NCBI GenBank assembly: GCA_040512755.1
Contig: JBEVEP010000200.1
Location: 1 to 8,921, forward strand
Direction of reading: 5' to 3'
Length of the DNA: 8,921 nt
Source of the DNA: JBEVEP01 sp040512755
GTDB lineage: Bacteria; Pseudomonadota; Alphaproteobacteria; Rhizobiales; Rhizobiaceae
Positions 1-6,057 of the stretch are shown piece after piece. The notes beneath the pieces are model-generated. The model searched no databases and was not told where the DNA came from. It saw only the letters and a program-made list of their open reading frames with translations. Each line of letters begins with the position of its first letter. The stretch's first letter is position 1. A program made the translations under genes and the position numbers.

Positions 1-247
1 TGCCGGTGCGGGGGAGCCGCGAAACGGGCCCGGGCCTCGGATGAAAATTTCCAGCCGCGTTTCCGCCACGCGACCGGCCCGGCACCGCCGCCCTCCCTGA
101 TACCCGGTGCGCACCAGGTTCCCGTGAAGGCGATGGGCCGATTATGCGAGAGGCTGAAAGGGCGTGGATAAAGAAATTTCGGCGTTCTTCCAGCCCGTTG
201 CCGGGAGCCGAGACGGATGTTCCAGCTTGGCGCGCTGCACTCCGTCC
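1..247. other. GC-rich intergenic stretch, no gene assigned
   Basis: No convincing gene is visible. One plus-strand frame is open from the left edge to a stop near 171, and one minus-strand frame is open leftward off the edge, but both give Arg/Pro/Gly-rich translations typical of random GC-rich DNA and neither resembles a family I know. I compared the minus strand around 80-130 with the conserved core of cobalamin riboswitches because of a GGGAA...GGTG string, but the diagnostic downstream core is missing. The 3' end of a feature lying outside the window cannot be excluded. Confidence 0.4.
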
Positions 248-389
248 AGCACCCCTCATCCGACCTCGCCTGCGCTTCGCTCCGGCTCGGCCACCTTCTC
301 CCACAAGGGGGAGAAGGAGAGGCGCGATATCGGCGCTTCAGTTAATCTCGATCGGTGGTGATTGGCCGTGGCAATGAATGAGGGGTGCT
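248..389. repeat. Rhizobial-type palindromic intergenic repeat with 12-bp terminal inverted repeats
   Basis: The element begins with AGCACCCCTCAT (248-259) and ends with its exact reverse complement ATGAGGGGTGCT (378-389). Inside is a perfect 9-bp hairpin: CCTTCTCCC (294-302) pairs with GGGAGAAGG (309-317) around a 6-nt loop. The 'CCCCTCATCCG...CACCTTCTCCC...GGGAGAAGG' pattern is, from memory, a very common intergenic repeat of rhizobial genomes of the RIME type. A 10-bp direct repeat TCCAGCTTGG lies just outside the left end (221-230) and across the right end (389-398), each followed by a similar GC-rich string. It encodes no believable protein. Treating the terminal repeats as mobile-element ends is inference. 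Confidence 0.65.
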
Positions 390-430
390 CCAGCTTGGCT
401 GCGCCGCGCTCCGCCCAACTATTGATTCTA

Positions 431-501
431 GTGTCGTTTTAATTTCGACGTTCGCTCGGAGAGTGATATCGAAAATCATGCGAACTTCGAAATCACGACA
501 C
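431..501. repeat. Long imperfect palindrome after the copper operon
   Basis: GTGTCGT (431-437) pairs with ACGACAC (495-501). Inside that, 442-455 pairs with 480-493 over 14 positions with a single mismatch (449/486). The two stems are separated by an internal loop of 4 nt on one side and 1 nt on the other. The 24-nt apical region holds a further TGAT/ATCA pairing (464-467 with 475-478). On the minus-strand transcript the hairpin begins 9 nt after the copper-gene stop codon. No U-run follows the stem, so it is not a classical intrinsic terminator. It could be a 3'-end stabilising or Rho-associated hairpin, or a protein-binding dyad. Confidence 0.6.
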
Positions 502-510
502 AAGTGACGG

Positions 511-1476
511 TCAGCCGCCGTGGCCGGTATGCTCGTCCGCTCCATCCGCCGAGCGTACCGGCAGCGTGAGCTCCACTTTGCCGGCCTTTTCGAATTCGAG
601 GGTCAGCACAACAGAGCTCCCGGCCTTGAATGGCTCCTTCACCGCCATGAACATCACGTGAAGTCCGCCCGGCTTCAGCTCGACCGTTGCGCCGGCGGGT
701 ATTTCCAGTCCGCCCTCGACGGGCCGCATGACCATGACGTTGTTGGCGACTTCCATCGTATGAATTTCGACTTTGCCGGCGCTGGCCGACATTATTGAAA
801 CGAGCCGGTCCGCGGACTCACCTTTGTTGGCTATGGTGAAATAGCCGCCACCGGCTGGCTGGCCGGGAAGCATGGCGCGCGCCCATCCAGCGGTAATCGC
901 CAGGTCGCCGACTGTAGCTTCGCCCGAGGACTGAGTACCGTGATGATTGTCGCCGTGAGCGGCTGCCAAAATGGTGAGCGAGGGAGCTGGGTGTTCGAGC
1001 GCGTGTGGGTTCTGTCCCTCTGCCGGTTCTTCATTCCACGCGATTTGGCCGCCGTCGCATTTTTGCATCGTCCTGAAGAACAGCGTTCGGCCAGTTTCGA
1101 GGCCGGCCAAGGCGCCGCTGACGACAAACTCGTCGTAGAATTCGTCGGGCAGGGAGCCGCCGGCCCAGGTGACTGCCTTCACACCTGATGCCACCTTCTT
1201 TCCGTGCAACGTGTATTCCCGCAAGTAGTCGCCTTTTTCCACATCGAGCGTCCAGCCGGGCTTCGGCATCGGCTTAACGTCTACATAGCCTTCAGGGATA
1301 TCGATGCGAACGCTGCGGGTCGGCCGGCCGTCGCAACCGTGAGGTATCCTGAGGACGGCTTTGTAGGAGCCCGGCGCTGCCTGGTTCTTTTCGAGTGAGG
1401 CGTGAGCGTCAGCTCCAGTCATGGAAATAGCAGTGAGCGTTGCCGCAGTGGCAAACGGGAGAAGAATTCGGCGCAT
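511..1476 (-). CDS. DUF1775 (YcnI-like)-PCuAC fusion, periplasmic copper-binding protein
   Basis: This 321-residue exported protein is predicted to bind and deliver copper in the periplasm. Residues 1-24 form a signal peptide ending in Ala-Asp-Ala, which leaves His25 as the mature N-terminus, as expected for the copper site of DUF1775/YcnI proteins, where the N-terminal histidine is a ligand. Residues 25-170 are the DUF1775 domain, with Cys48, Cys140 and several tryptophans (75, 104, 147). A His-rich linker (about 171-184) leads to a PCuAC domain (about 186-308). Its copper motif is His239, Met250, His273 and Met275, close to the family pattern H-x10-M-x21/22-HxM; Met241, Met248 and Met277 are nearby. 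The C-terminus is also His-containing. PCuAC proteins are known to pass copper to the CuA centre of cytochrome c oxidase. The start is supported by AAAGGA at 1483-1488, 6 nt upstream. It lies 58 bp downstream of the DUF2946-like gene, probably as one operon. The substrate step in this organism is inference. Confidence 0.88.
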   Translation of the reverse strand: MRRILLPFATAATLTAISMTGADAHASLEKNQAAPGSYKAVLRIPHGCDGRPTRSVRIDIPEGYVDVKPMPKPGWTLDVEKGDYLREYTLHGKKVASGVKAVTWAGGSLPDEFYDEFVVSGALAGLETGRTLFFRTMQKCDGGQIAWNEEPAEGQNPHALEHPAPSLTILAAAHGDNHHGTQSSGEATVGDLAITAGWARAMLPGQPAGGGYFTIANKGESADRLVSIMSASAGKVEIHTMEVANNVMVMRPVEGGLEIPAGATVELKPGGLHVMFMAVKEPFKAGSSVVLTLEFEKAGKVELTLPVRSADGADEHTGHGG

Positions 1477-1534
1477 AATGTGTCCTTTCGCGTTGGAATA
1501 GGCTGCCCTTCCCGAATGGGAGCGGGCGGGTTCA

Positions 1535-1954
1535 CTACGCGAAAAGGGGCGGCGCTCGAATTGCCGGCGGTGGTTCGTTCAGACGGCCGGCGAGAACCGG
1601 TTCCTGCGGCGAAGCGGCACCCGTGTGCCCTCCGAGCGACGGCGTGGGGAAGGCGGGTTCGACCGCGGCCAGCATCTTCGGCTTCGCCGCCATCGGGCCG
1701 CAGGTGGCTCCAGCGATGCATTTCGGACAATCGTCGCTGGAGTTCGGCGGGGGAAGCTCCTTGCCTCCCGGCATGGCCTCCACCATGCCGAGCGTCGTGC
1801 AGATCACCCACGCCATCGCCCTAACGGATGCGCGCGCGTCAGCCAAAGGCTGGAAGGCATGAAAAAGCAGGATCAGCGTGCCGGCCAGGGCAAACAGGGT
1901 GCGATCCCGCCGCAGCGTCGCGAACAACCCTGCCTTTCGCCGCCATGTTTCCAT
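1535..1954 (-). CDS. Small membrane-anchored Cys-containing protein, DUF2946-like
   Basis: A 139-residue protein with a basic N-terminus (Arg5, Arg6, Lys7, Arg15, Arg16, Arg18), one hydrophobic segment at about 19-35, and an extracytoplasmic region with Cys52 and the motif Asp-Cys-Pro-Lys-Cys (75-79) plus Cys85. This arrangement (N-terminal helix, an Ile-Cys pair, then DCPxC) resembles the uncharacterised DUF2946 family, whose genes are often found near copper and TonB-receptor genes. The tail from about 90 is rich in Pro and Ala and looks disordered. The ATG at 1954 has no clear Shine-Dalgarno sequence, so the start is less certain, but no other ATG lies nearby in frame before the hydrophobic segment. 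It is the first gene of the probable copper operon. A metal-binding role is inferred from the cysteines and the neighbour only. Confidence 0.7.
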   Translation of the reverse strand: METWRRKAGLFATLRRDRTLFALAGTLILLFHAFQPLADARASVRAMAWVICTTLGMVEAMPGGKELPPPNSSDDCPKCIAGATCGPMAAKPKMLAAVEPAFPTPSLGGHTGAASPQEPVLAGRLNEPPPAIRAPPLFA

Positions 1955-1986
1955 GTCGACTGATTAGCGTAAGGCGCCGCAGCTTT

Positions 1987-2038
1987 CCAGCGCCAGCCCT
2001 GCGGCATCGTTGCGCGGCTGCCTCAAGTCCTGCGCTGG
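1987..2038. other. Weak inverted repeat between LOG gene and copper operon
   Basis: CCAGCGC (1987-1993) and GCGCTGG (2032-2038) are a 7-bp inverted repeat in the 112-bp gap between the LOG-gene stop and the DUF2946-like start. The loop is 38 nt and no T-run follows in either direction. This gap must end the LOG transcript and/or start the copper operon unless the three genes are co-transcribed, but I cannot point to a confident terminator or promoter here. Confidence 0.25.
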
Positions 2039-2066
2039 CTTCGCACGAGCCTATGTTTGCTTTCGG

Positions 2067-2906
2067 CTACAGTCCATAGAATCGGCTGATCACGCCCCAG
2101 GCTTCGTCAGCAGTTTCGACGTATTCGATGATGTCCTGATCGCCTGGCGAAATTGTTCCTTGGTCTGCAAGGAAATCGAGGTCGATCGCTTTTTCCCAGA
2201 AGGTTCTGCCGAACAGGATGATAGGCACGCGCTCCATGCGTCCGGTCTGTATGAGCGTCAGTGTCTCGAAGAACTCGTCCATTGTTCCGAAGCCGCCCGG
2301 AAAGACCGCAATCGCCTTGGCGCGCATCACGAAATGCATCTTCCGGATCGCGAAATAGTGGAAATTGAAGCAGAGATCCGGCGTCACATACGAATTGGGC
2401 GCTTGTTCATGCGGGAGCACGATGTTGAGGCCGATCGATGGCGCGCCGACATCATCGGCGCCGCGGTTGCCTGCTTCCATGACGCCCGGTCCACCGCCGG
2501 TCACCACTACAAATTCGCGATAGTATGACGAGGCTGACTGCTGCGAGCAGAGCCGCGCAAACTTGCGCGCTTCCTCGTAATATTTGCTGTTGTTCTCAAG
2601 GTTCCGCTTCTGCCGCTCATTCTTCGCCGCCCACGCCTCGCCGCCCGGCTCCGGAATGCGCGCGCCGCCGAACATGACCACCGTTGAGCGGATACCACGC
2701 TCGGCCAGGATCATTTCCGGTTTCAGCAGTTCCAGCTGCAGCCGCACCGGCCGCAACTCGCGCCGGGTCATGAACTCTTCATCGGTCCAGGCCAGCCGGT
2801 ATGTCGGCGCGCGCGTCTGCGGTGTGTCCGGCGCCTTCCTTGCCCGCTCCAGGTCCTCGTCCGAATGCGGCAGCGGCGACCAGCCCGCCTTCTCCATGGG
2901 GTTCAT
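2067..2906 (-). CDS. LOG-family (TIGR00730-like) Rossmann-fold nucleotide phosphoribohydrolase
   Basis: A predicted cytosolic enzyme of the LOG/'lysine decarboxylase-like' family, whose characterised members cleave nucleoside 5'-monophosphates to free base and ribose 5-phosphate, either in cytokinin activation or in purine nucleotide turnover. From the ATG at 2906 it is 279 residues. The nucleotide-binding stretch Gly-Gly-Gly-Pro-Gly-Val-Met-Glu-Ala-Gly-Asn lies at about 137-147, and the family hallmark PGGxGTxxE appears as PGGFGTMDE at about 193-201, with an Ile-Gln-Thr-Gly segment soon after. The first 80 or so residues are an extension longer than in short (about 190-residue) LOG proteins. 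The start is uncertain: the frame stays open upstream to ATG 2951 and TTG 2972, and ATG 2897 is also possible. I prefer 2906 because the candidate dapD promoter occupies 2959-2987 and the residues before 2906 look non-conserved. It is transcribed divergently from dapD. The physiological substrate is unknown; the old 'lysine decarboxylase' label should not be read literally. Confidence 0.85.
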   Translation of the reverse strand: MNPMEKAGWSPLPHSDEDLERARKAPDTPQTRAPTYRLAWTDEEFMTRRELRPVRLQLELLKPEMILAERGIRSTVVMFGGARIPEPGGEAWAAKNERQKRNLENNSKYYEEARKFARLCSQQSASSYYREFVVVTGGGPGVMEAGNRGADDVGAPSIGLNIVLPHEQAPNSYVTPDLCFNFHYFAIRKMHFVMRAKAIAVFPGGFGTMDEFFETLTLIQTGRMERVPIILFGRTFWEKAIDLDFLADQGTISPGDQDIIEYVETADEAWGVISRFYGL

Positions 2907-2958
2907 TTCTTTAACCCGTCCATCCTGTTCATGCACCGTTCCATGGCGCATGGCGCGA

Positions 2959-2987
2959 TTGACCCTGTCCAAACCATGACATAGGGT
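2959..2987 (+). promoter_or_regulatory. Candidate sigma70-type promoter of dapD
   Basis: TTGACC at 2959-2964 and TAGGGT at 2982-2987 are separated by 17 bp, which fits a housekeeping promoter. Transcription would begin near 2994, giving a leader of about 54 nt before the dapD ATG. ACCCT (2962-2966) and AGGGT (2983-2987) form a small dyad across the promoter that could be incidental. Confidence 0.5.
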
Positions 2988-2995
2988 CCGCGCAA

Positions 2996-3024
2996 TTTTT
3001 ACAGCCTAAAGCCTCGCGCCTTAA
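2996..3024 (-). promoter_or_regulatory. Possible divergent promoter of the LOG gene
   Basis: Read on the minus strand, TTAAGG (plus 3019-3024) and TAAAAA (plus 2996-3001) are spaced by 17 bp. Transcription would start near 2989 and read into the LOG gene. The match is modest, and AT-rich strings are scarce here, which raises their apparent value. Confidence 0.3.
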
Positions 3025-3047
3025 CACCACGTAATGGAGCCTTTGCC

Positions 3048-3902
3048 ATGCCGAAGACCGATTTGGCCAGCCTTGAAAGAACGGTCGAAACGGCTTTCGA
3101 GGAACGCGAGGCCATTTCGGTCGGAATGCGTGGCGAGGTACGCGAGGCCGTCGAAGCTGCACTGGACCTTCTCGATCGCGGCCAGGCCCGCGTAGCCGAA
3201 CGTCAGGAAGACGGAAAATGGAAGGTGAATCAATGGCTTAAAAAGGCCGTTCTGCTGTCCTTCAGGCTCAATCCCATGGAAGTCATCAAGGGAGGGCCGG
3301 GTGAGGCCGTCTGGTGGGACAAGGTGCCATCGAAATTCAGCGGCTGGAGCGCCAACGAGTTCGAAAAGGCGGGTTTCCGCGCCGTCCCGTCCTCTATCGT
3401 CCGGCGTTCGGCCTATATCGCGCCCGGCGCAGTGCTGATGCCGTCCTTCGTCAATCTTGGTGCCTATGTCGATAGTGGCACGATGGTCGATACATGGGCC
3501 TCGGTCGGGTCGTGCGCCCAGATCGGCAAGAATGTGCATCTGTCGGGCGGCGTCGGCATTGGCGGTGTTCTGGAACCGATGCAGGCCGGTCCTACGATCA
3601 TCGAGGACAATTGCTTCATCGGCGCACGTTCCGAAGTTGTCGAAGGCTGCATCGTGCGCGAAGGTTCCGTGCTCGGGATGGGCGTGTTCATCGGGCAATC
3701 AACCAAGATTGTCGACCGCGCGACAGGCGAGGTGTTCTACGGCGAGGTGCCAGCCAATTCCGTGGTCGTCGCGGGATCCCTGCCGGGCAAGCCACTGCCG
3801 AACGGCGAGCCGGGTCCGAGCCTTTATTGCGCCGTTATAGTCAAGCGCGTCGACGAGAAGACCCGTTCGAAGACATCGATCAACGAGCTTCTTCGAGACT
3901 AA
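3048..3902 (+). CDS. dapD: 2,3,4,5-tetrahydropyridine-2,6-dicarboxylate N-succinyltransferase
   Basis: DapD transfers succinyl from succinyl-CoA to tetrahydrodipicolinate in the succinylase branch of diaminopimelate/lysine synthesis; it acts in the cytosol and the family is trimeric. The 284-residue product has an N-terminal helical domain (about 1-105) followed by a left-handed beta-helix of hexapeptide repeats (about 115-235). The highly conserved block from about 129 (Met-Pro-Ser-Phe-Val-Asn-Leu-Gly-Ala-Tyr-Val-Asp) through 'GSCAQIGKNVHLSGGVGIGG' (154-173) and on to the Glu-Gly-Ser-Val-Leu-Gly-Met-Gly run near 195-202 is nearly identical to enterobacterial DapD as I remember it. Asp142 and Glu190 fall where the family's proposed catalytic acids lie. 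The length is close to the usual 274-285. The start has GGAG at 3036-3039, 8 nt upstream. It is divergent from the LOG gene and followed by an intrinsic terminator; dapE lies about 1 kb downstream. Confidence 0.98.
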   Translation: MPKTDLASLERTVETAFEEREAISVGMRGEVREAVEAALDLLDRGQARVAERQEDGKWKVNQWLKKAVLLSFRLNPMEVIKGGPGEAVWWDKVPSKFSGWSANEFEKAGFRAVPSSIVRRSAYIAPGAVLMPSFVNLGAYVDSGTMVDTWASVGSCAQIGKNVHLSGGVGIGGVLEPMQAGPTIIEDNCFIGARSEVVEGCIVREGSVLGMGVFIGQSTKIVDRATGEVFYGEVPANSVVVAGSLPGKPLPNGEPGPSLYCAVIVKRVDEKTRSKTSINELLRD

Positions 3903-3926
3903 GTCTCGGCAAATCAAAGCATCTTC

Positions 3927-3955
3927 CCGCCGGCGCAACGGCGCGCGGTTTTTTT
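3927..3955 (+). terminator. Intrinsic terminator of dapD
   Basis: CCGC (3927-3930) pairs with GCGG (3945-3948), and GCGC (3933-3936) pairs with GCGC (3941-3944) around a 4-nt AACG loop, with a 2-nt bulge on the 5' side. Seven T residues follow directly (3949-3955). It begins 25 nt after the dapD stop. It ends only 16 nt before the ATG of the next gene, so that gene needs read-through or a promoter overlapping this site. Confidence 0.8.
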
Positions 3956-3971
3956 GGCCAACAGGGGTGTC

Positions 3972-4325
3972 ATGGACTGGAAATTTCTTCTGACAAGTTA
4001 TGACGGGCGGATCAACCGCGCCAAGTTCTGGGCCGGCATCGCAGTATTGACGGCAATTCACATCGTCGCCGAGATCATCGATGTGGCCCTCGGTCTGGAT
4101 ATCCGTCAATCCGGCATCGGCCCCGTGACCATCGTCATCGCGCTCGCAGCCATCTATCCCCAGTTTGCCCTGTACGCCAAGCGCTGGCACGACCGCGACA
4201 AGTCGGCGTGGTGGAGCCTGATCATACTGGTGCCCGTCATCGGCACCATATGGTTCTTGGTCGAACTCGGCTTCCTCAAAGGCACCCGCGGTGACAATCA
4301 ATATGGGGCCGATCCTGTTGCCTAG
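3972..4325 (+). CDS. DUF805 family small membrane protein (first of a pair)
   Basis: A 117-residue inner-membrane protein of the uncharacterised DUF805 family. The family signature is clear: an N-terminal Gly-Arg-Ile-Asn-Arg-Ala-Lys-Phe-Trp (12-20), a central Lys-Arg-Trp-His-Asp-Arg-Asp-Lys-Ser-Ala-Trp-Trp (70-81), and a C-terminal Gly-Asp-Asn-Gln-Tyr-Gly-Ala-Asp-Pro (107-115). Hydrophobic segments lie at about 18-42, 48-68 and 80-103. The ATG at 3972 is preferred over an in-frame TTG at 3954 because the TTG lies in the terminator T-run, while AGGGG (3963-3967) precedes the ATG. The gene overlaps the next DUF805 gene by about 23 bp, so the two are probably translationally coupled. Molecular function is unknown. 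Confidence 0.88.
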   Translation: MDWKFLLTSYDGRINRAKFWAGIAVLTAIHIVAEIIDVALGLDIRQSGIGPVTIVIALAAIYPQFALYAKRWHDRDKSAWWSLIILVPVIGTIWFLVELGFLKGTRGDNQYGADPVA

Positions 4326-4701
4326 CAGATCGCTACTCACCTGGCTCTTCTTCAGCCTGTCCGGCCGTGTTGGCCGGGCAGCGTATTTTCTTGCCGGGCT
4401 CCTTCTGGCGATTGCCCAGGCGTTCCCGCTTTACCGCTACATGCTCGTGCCAGAAGACAGCCCGCAAGCGCAGATGTGGTCGATGATATTCGGCATCGTT
4501 TTCCTGGCGTCGCTCTGGTGCAACGTTGCGCTGGCCGTAAAGCGCCTGCACGACTTCGGAAAACCCGGCATTCTGGCCGCCTCGCTCTTCATCCCGGTTA
4601 TCTCGATCGTGGCGTTCCTTGTCCTGTGCTTCTTCCCCGGCGACCCCGCACCCAACCGATATGGCGATCGCGCCGACACTCCGCCGTCTGGCCGGACCTG
4701 A
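4303..4701 (+). CDS. DUF805 family small membrane protein (second of a pair)
   Basis: A 132-residue DUF805 protein, different in sequence from its neighbour. It has Ser-Gly-Arg-Val-Gly-Arg-Ala-Ala-Tyr-Phe (20-29), the central Lys-Arg-Leu-His-Asp-Phe-Gly-Lys-Pro-Gly (80-89) and the terminal Pro-Asn-Arg-Tyr-Gly-Asp (117-122). Hydrophobic segments are at about 27-47, 60-79 and 88-112. It starts inside the end of the first DUF805 gene in another frame. Two starts are plausible: ATG 4303, with GGTGA at 4290-4294, or GTG 4291, with AAAGG at 4278-4282; each has 8-nt spacing. I chose the ATG. Function is unknown. The overlapping pair may act as a heteromeric membrane unit, which is inference. Confidence 0.85.
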   Translation: MGPILLPSRSLLTWLFFSLSGRVGRAAYFLAGLLLAIAQAFPLYRYMLVPEDSPQAQMWSMIFGIVFLASLWCNVALAVKRLHDFGKPGILAASLFIPVISIVAFLVLCFFPGDPAPNRYGDRADTPPSGRT

Positions 4702-4736
4702 CTCGCGAAGGCTTACGGACCCGGCTTGCATGACTG

Positions 4737-4755
4737 GGGGCCGCGCGGCGGTCCC
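4737..4755 (+). other. GC-rich hairpin upstream of dapE
   Basis: GGGGCCGC (4737-4744) pairs with GCGGTCCC (4748-4755) over 8 bp with one G-T wobble and a 3-nt loop. It lies 35 nt after the second DUF805 stop and about 107 nt before the dapE start. No T-run follows. A second, weaker pairing, CGCCGC (4795-4800) with GCGGCG (4816-4821), lies nearer dapE. It could be a Rho-type end of the DUF805 transcript or a leader structure. I see no clear promoter in 4702-4861. Confidence 0.4.
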
Positions 4756-4861
4756 GAACCAGATCGGGCTTTGTAGTTCAGGAATAGTGGCAAACGCCGC
4801 CTCCATCGCTGCCTTGCGGCGACAGTGACAGGCTATCCGCTTTCGGCTAAGCCTCGGCATC

Positions 4862-6049
4862 ATGAGTCTGCCCACTGATCCCGCCGCCAACCTCGCCATT
4901 TTGATCCGCTGTCCGTCGGTCACACCCGCAGAAGGCGGCGCGCTCGCGGCACTTGAGCGGCTGCTGGAACCAATGGGATTTTCAGTCGAGCGGCCAGTCT
5001 TTTCGGAGGAGGGGACACCAAGTATCGAAAACCTTTACGCCCGCCTCTCCGGCAACGGTCCGCATCTCATGTTTGCTGGCCACACCGATGTTGTCCCCCC
5101 AGGCGACGAAGATGCCTGGACGCATTCTCCTTTCAGCGCGGAGATCGCTGACGGCCATATGTACGGCCGCGGCGCGGTGGATATGAAGGGCGGCATTGCC
5201 TGCTTCCTGGCCGCCGTGGCCCGGCACCTTGAAACAAAAGGGAAGCCTAGAGGATCGATCTCGTTCTTGATCACCGGGGACGAGGAGGGGCCGTCGATCA
5301 ACGGCACCGTGAAGCTCCTCGAATGGGCAGCGGGCCAGGGCGAAAAATGGGACGCTTCTCTGGTCGGGGAGCCAACCAATCCGGAACAGCTTGGCGACAT
5401 GATCAAGATCGGCCGCCGTGGCTCACTCTCCGGTGTGGTCACCGTCGTGGGCCGTCAGGGACATGCGGCCTATCCGCATCTGGCAGACAATCCGGTGCGC
5501 GGCATCGTAACGCTCGTCGAGTCGCTGCTTGCGCCTCCATTCGACGAGGGAACGCGTGATTTCCAGCCAACCAATCTGGAGGTGACGTCGATCGACGTCG
5601 GCAATACGGCTACGAATGTGATCGCCGCGAAGGCGACAGCCGCTTTCAACATTCGCTTCAACGATAAATGGACGGCCGAAACCATCCAGGCCGAGATCCA
5701 CAACCGTCTTGATCGCGCAGCAAGTCGCCGCAGGCTGCGCCCAGGCAAGGAAGAGCCCATTGAATTCGAACTTCAATGGCGCGACAGGCCCAGTCCCGTT
5801 TTTCTGACCCGCAACGATCGCCTCATCGAGACGCTGTCAGGTTCGATCAAGGCCGTGACCGGCAGGGCGCCGGCGCTTTCGACATCGGGCGGAACATCCG
5901 ATGCGCGCTTCATCAAGGACTATAGTCCCGTCGTGGAGTTCGGGCTTGTGGGTCAGACAATGCACATGGTTGACGAACGTGTCAGCCTCGCCGACCTTGA
6001 GGCGCTCACGCGCATTTACGAACGTTTCCTTCAAGACTGGTTCGGCTGA
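4862..6049 (+). CDS. dapE: Succinyl-diaminopimelate desuccinylase
   Basis: DapE hydrolyses N-succinyl-LL-diaminopimelate to LL-diaminopimelate and succinate, two steps after DapD; it is a cytosolic di-zinc M20-family enzyme. The 395-residue product is close to the family's usual length. All expected metal and catalytic residues are visible: His74 and Asp76 in Gly-His-Thr-Asp-Val-Val; Asp107 in Gly-Arg-Gly-Ala-Val-Asp-Met-Lys; Glu141 (general base) and Glu142 in Gly-Asp-Glu-Glu-Gly; Glu170 in Val-Gly-Glu-Pro-Thr; and His368 in Gln-Thr-Met-His-Met. The Ser-Gly-Gly-Thr-Ser-Asp-Ala-Arg-Phe motif (342-350) is also typical. The dimerisation lid occupies about 180-290. The ATG at 4862 has only a weak ribosome binding site but gives the expected N-terminus (Asp-Pro-Ala-Ala-Asn-Leu). 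The next gene starts 8 nt after the stop, suggesting co-transcription. Confidence 0.98.
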   Translation: MSLPTDPAANLAILIRCPSVTPAEGGALAALERLLEPMGFSVERPVFSEEGTPSIENLYARLSGNGPHLMFAGHTDVVPPGDEDAWTHSPFSAEIADGHMYGRGAVDMKGGIACFLAAVARHLETKGKPRGSISFLITGDEEGPSINGTVKLLEWAAGQGEKWDASLVGEPTNPEQLGDMIKIGRRGSLSGVVTVVGRQGHAAYPHLADNPVRGIVTLVESLLAPPFDEGTRDFQPTNLEVTSIDVGNTATNVIAAKATAAFNIRFNDKWTAETIQAEIHNRLDRAASRRRLRPGKEEPIEFELQWRDRPSPVFLTRNDRLIETLSGSIKAVTGRAPALSTSGGTSDARFIKDYSPVVEFGLVGQTMHMVDERVSLADLEALTRIYERFLQDWFG

Positions 6050-6057
6050 GCGAAGCC

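Noticed and set aside
60..140. Possible cobalamin riboswitch on the minus strand
   Set aside because: A GGGAA...GGTG string is present, but the conserved CCCGCAACTGT-type core and the B12 box are not found, and no suitable downstream gene is in view.
144..377. Plus-strand open frames across the left-edge repeat
   Set aside because: They run through the palindromic repeat, are Arg/Pro-rich, and resemble no family; the repeat explains the sequence.
342..545. Minus-strand 67-residue open frame beside the copper gene
   Set aside because: It overlaps the palindrome, the repeat end and the copper-gene end in another frame, with no family resemblance.
2010..2528. 172-residue plus-strand frame opposite the LOG gene
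   Set aside because: It is the antisense shadow of a clearly conserved LOG-family coding region.
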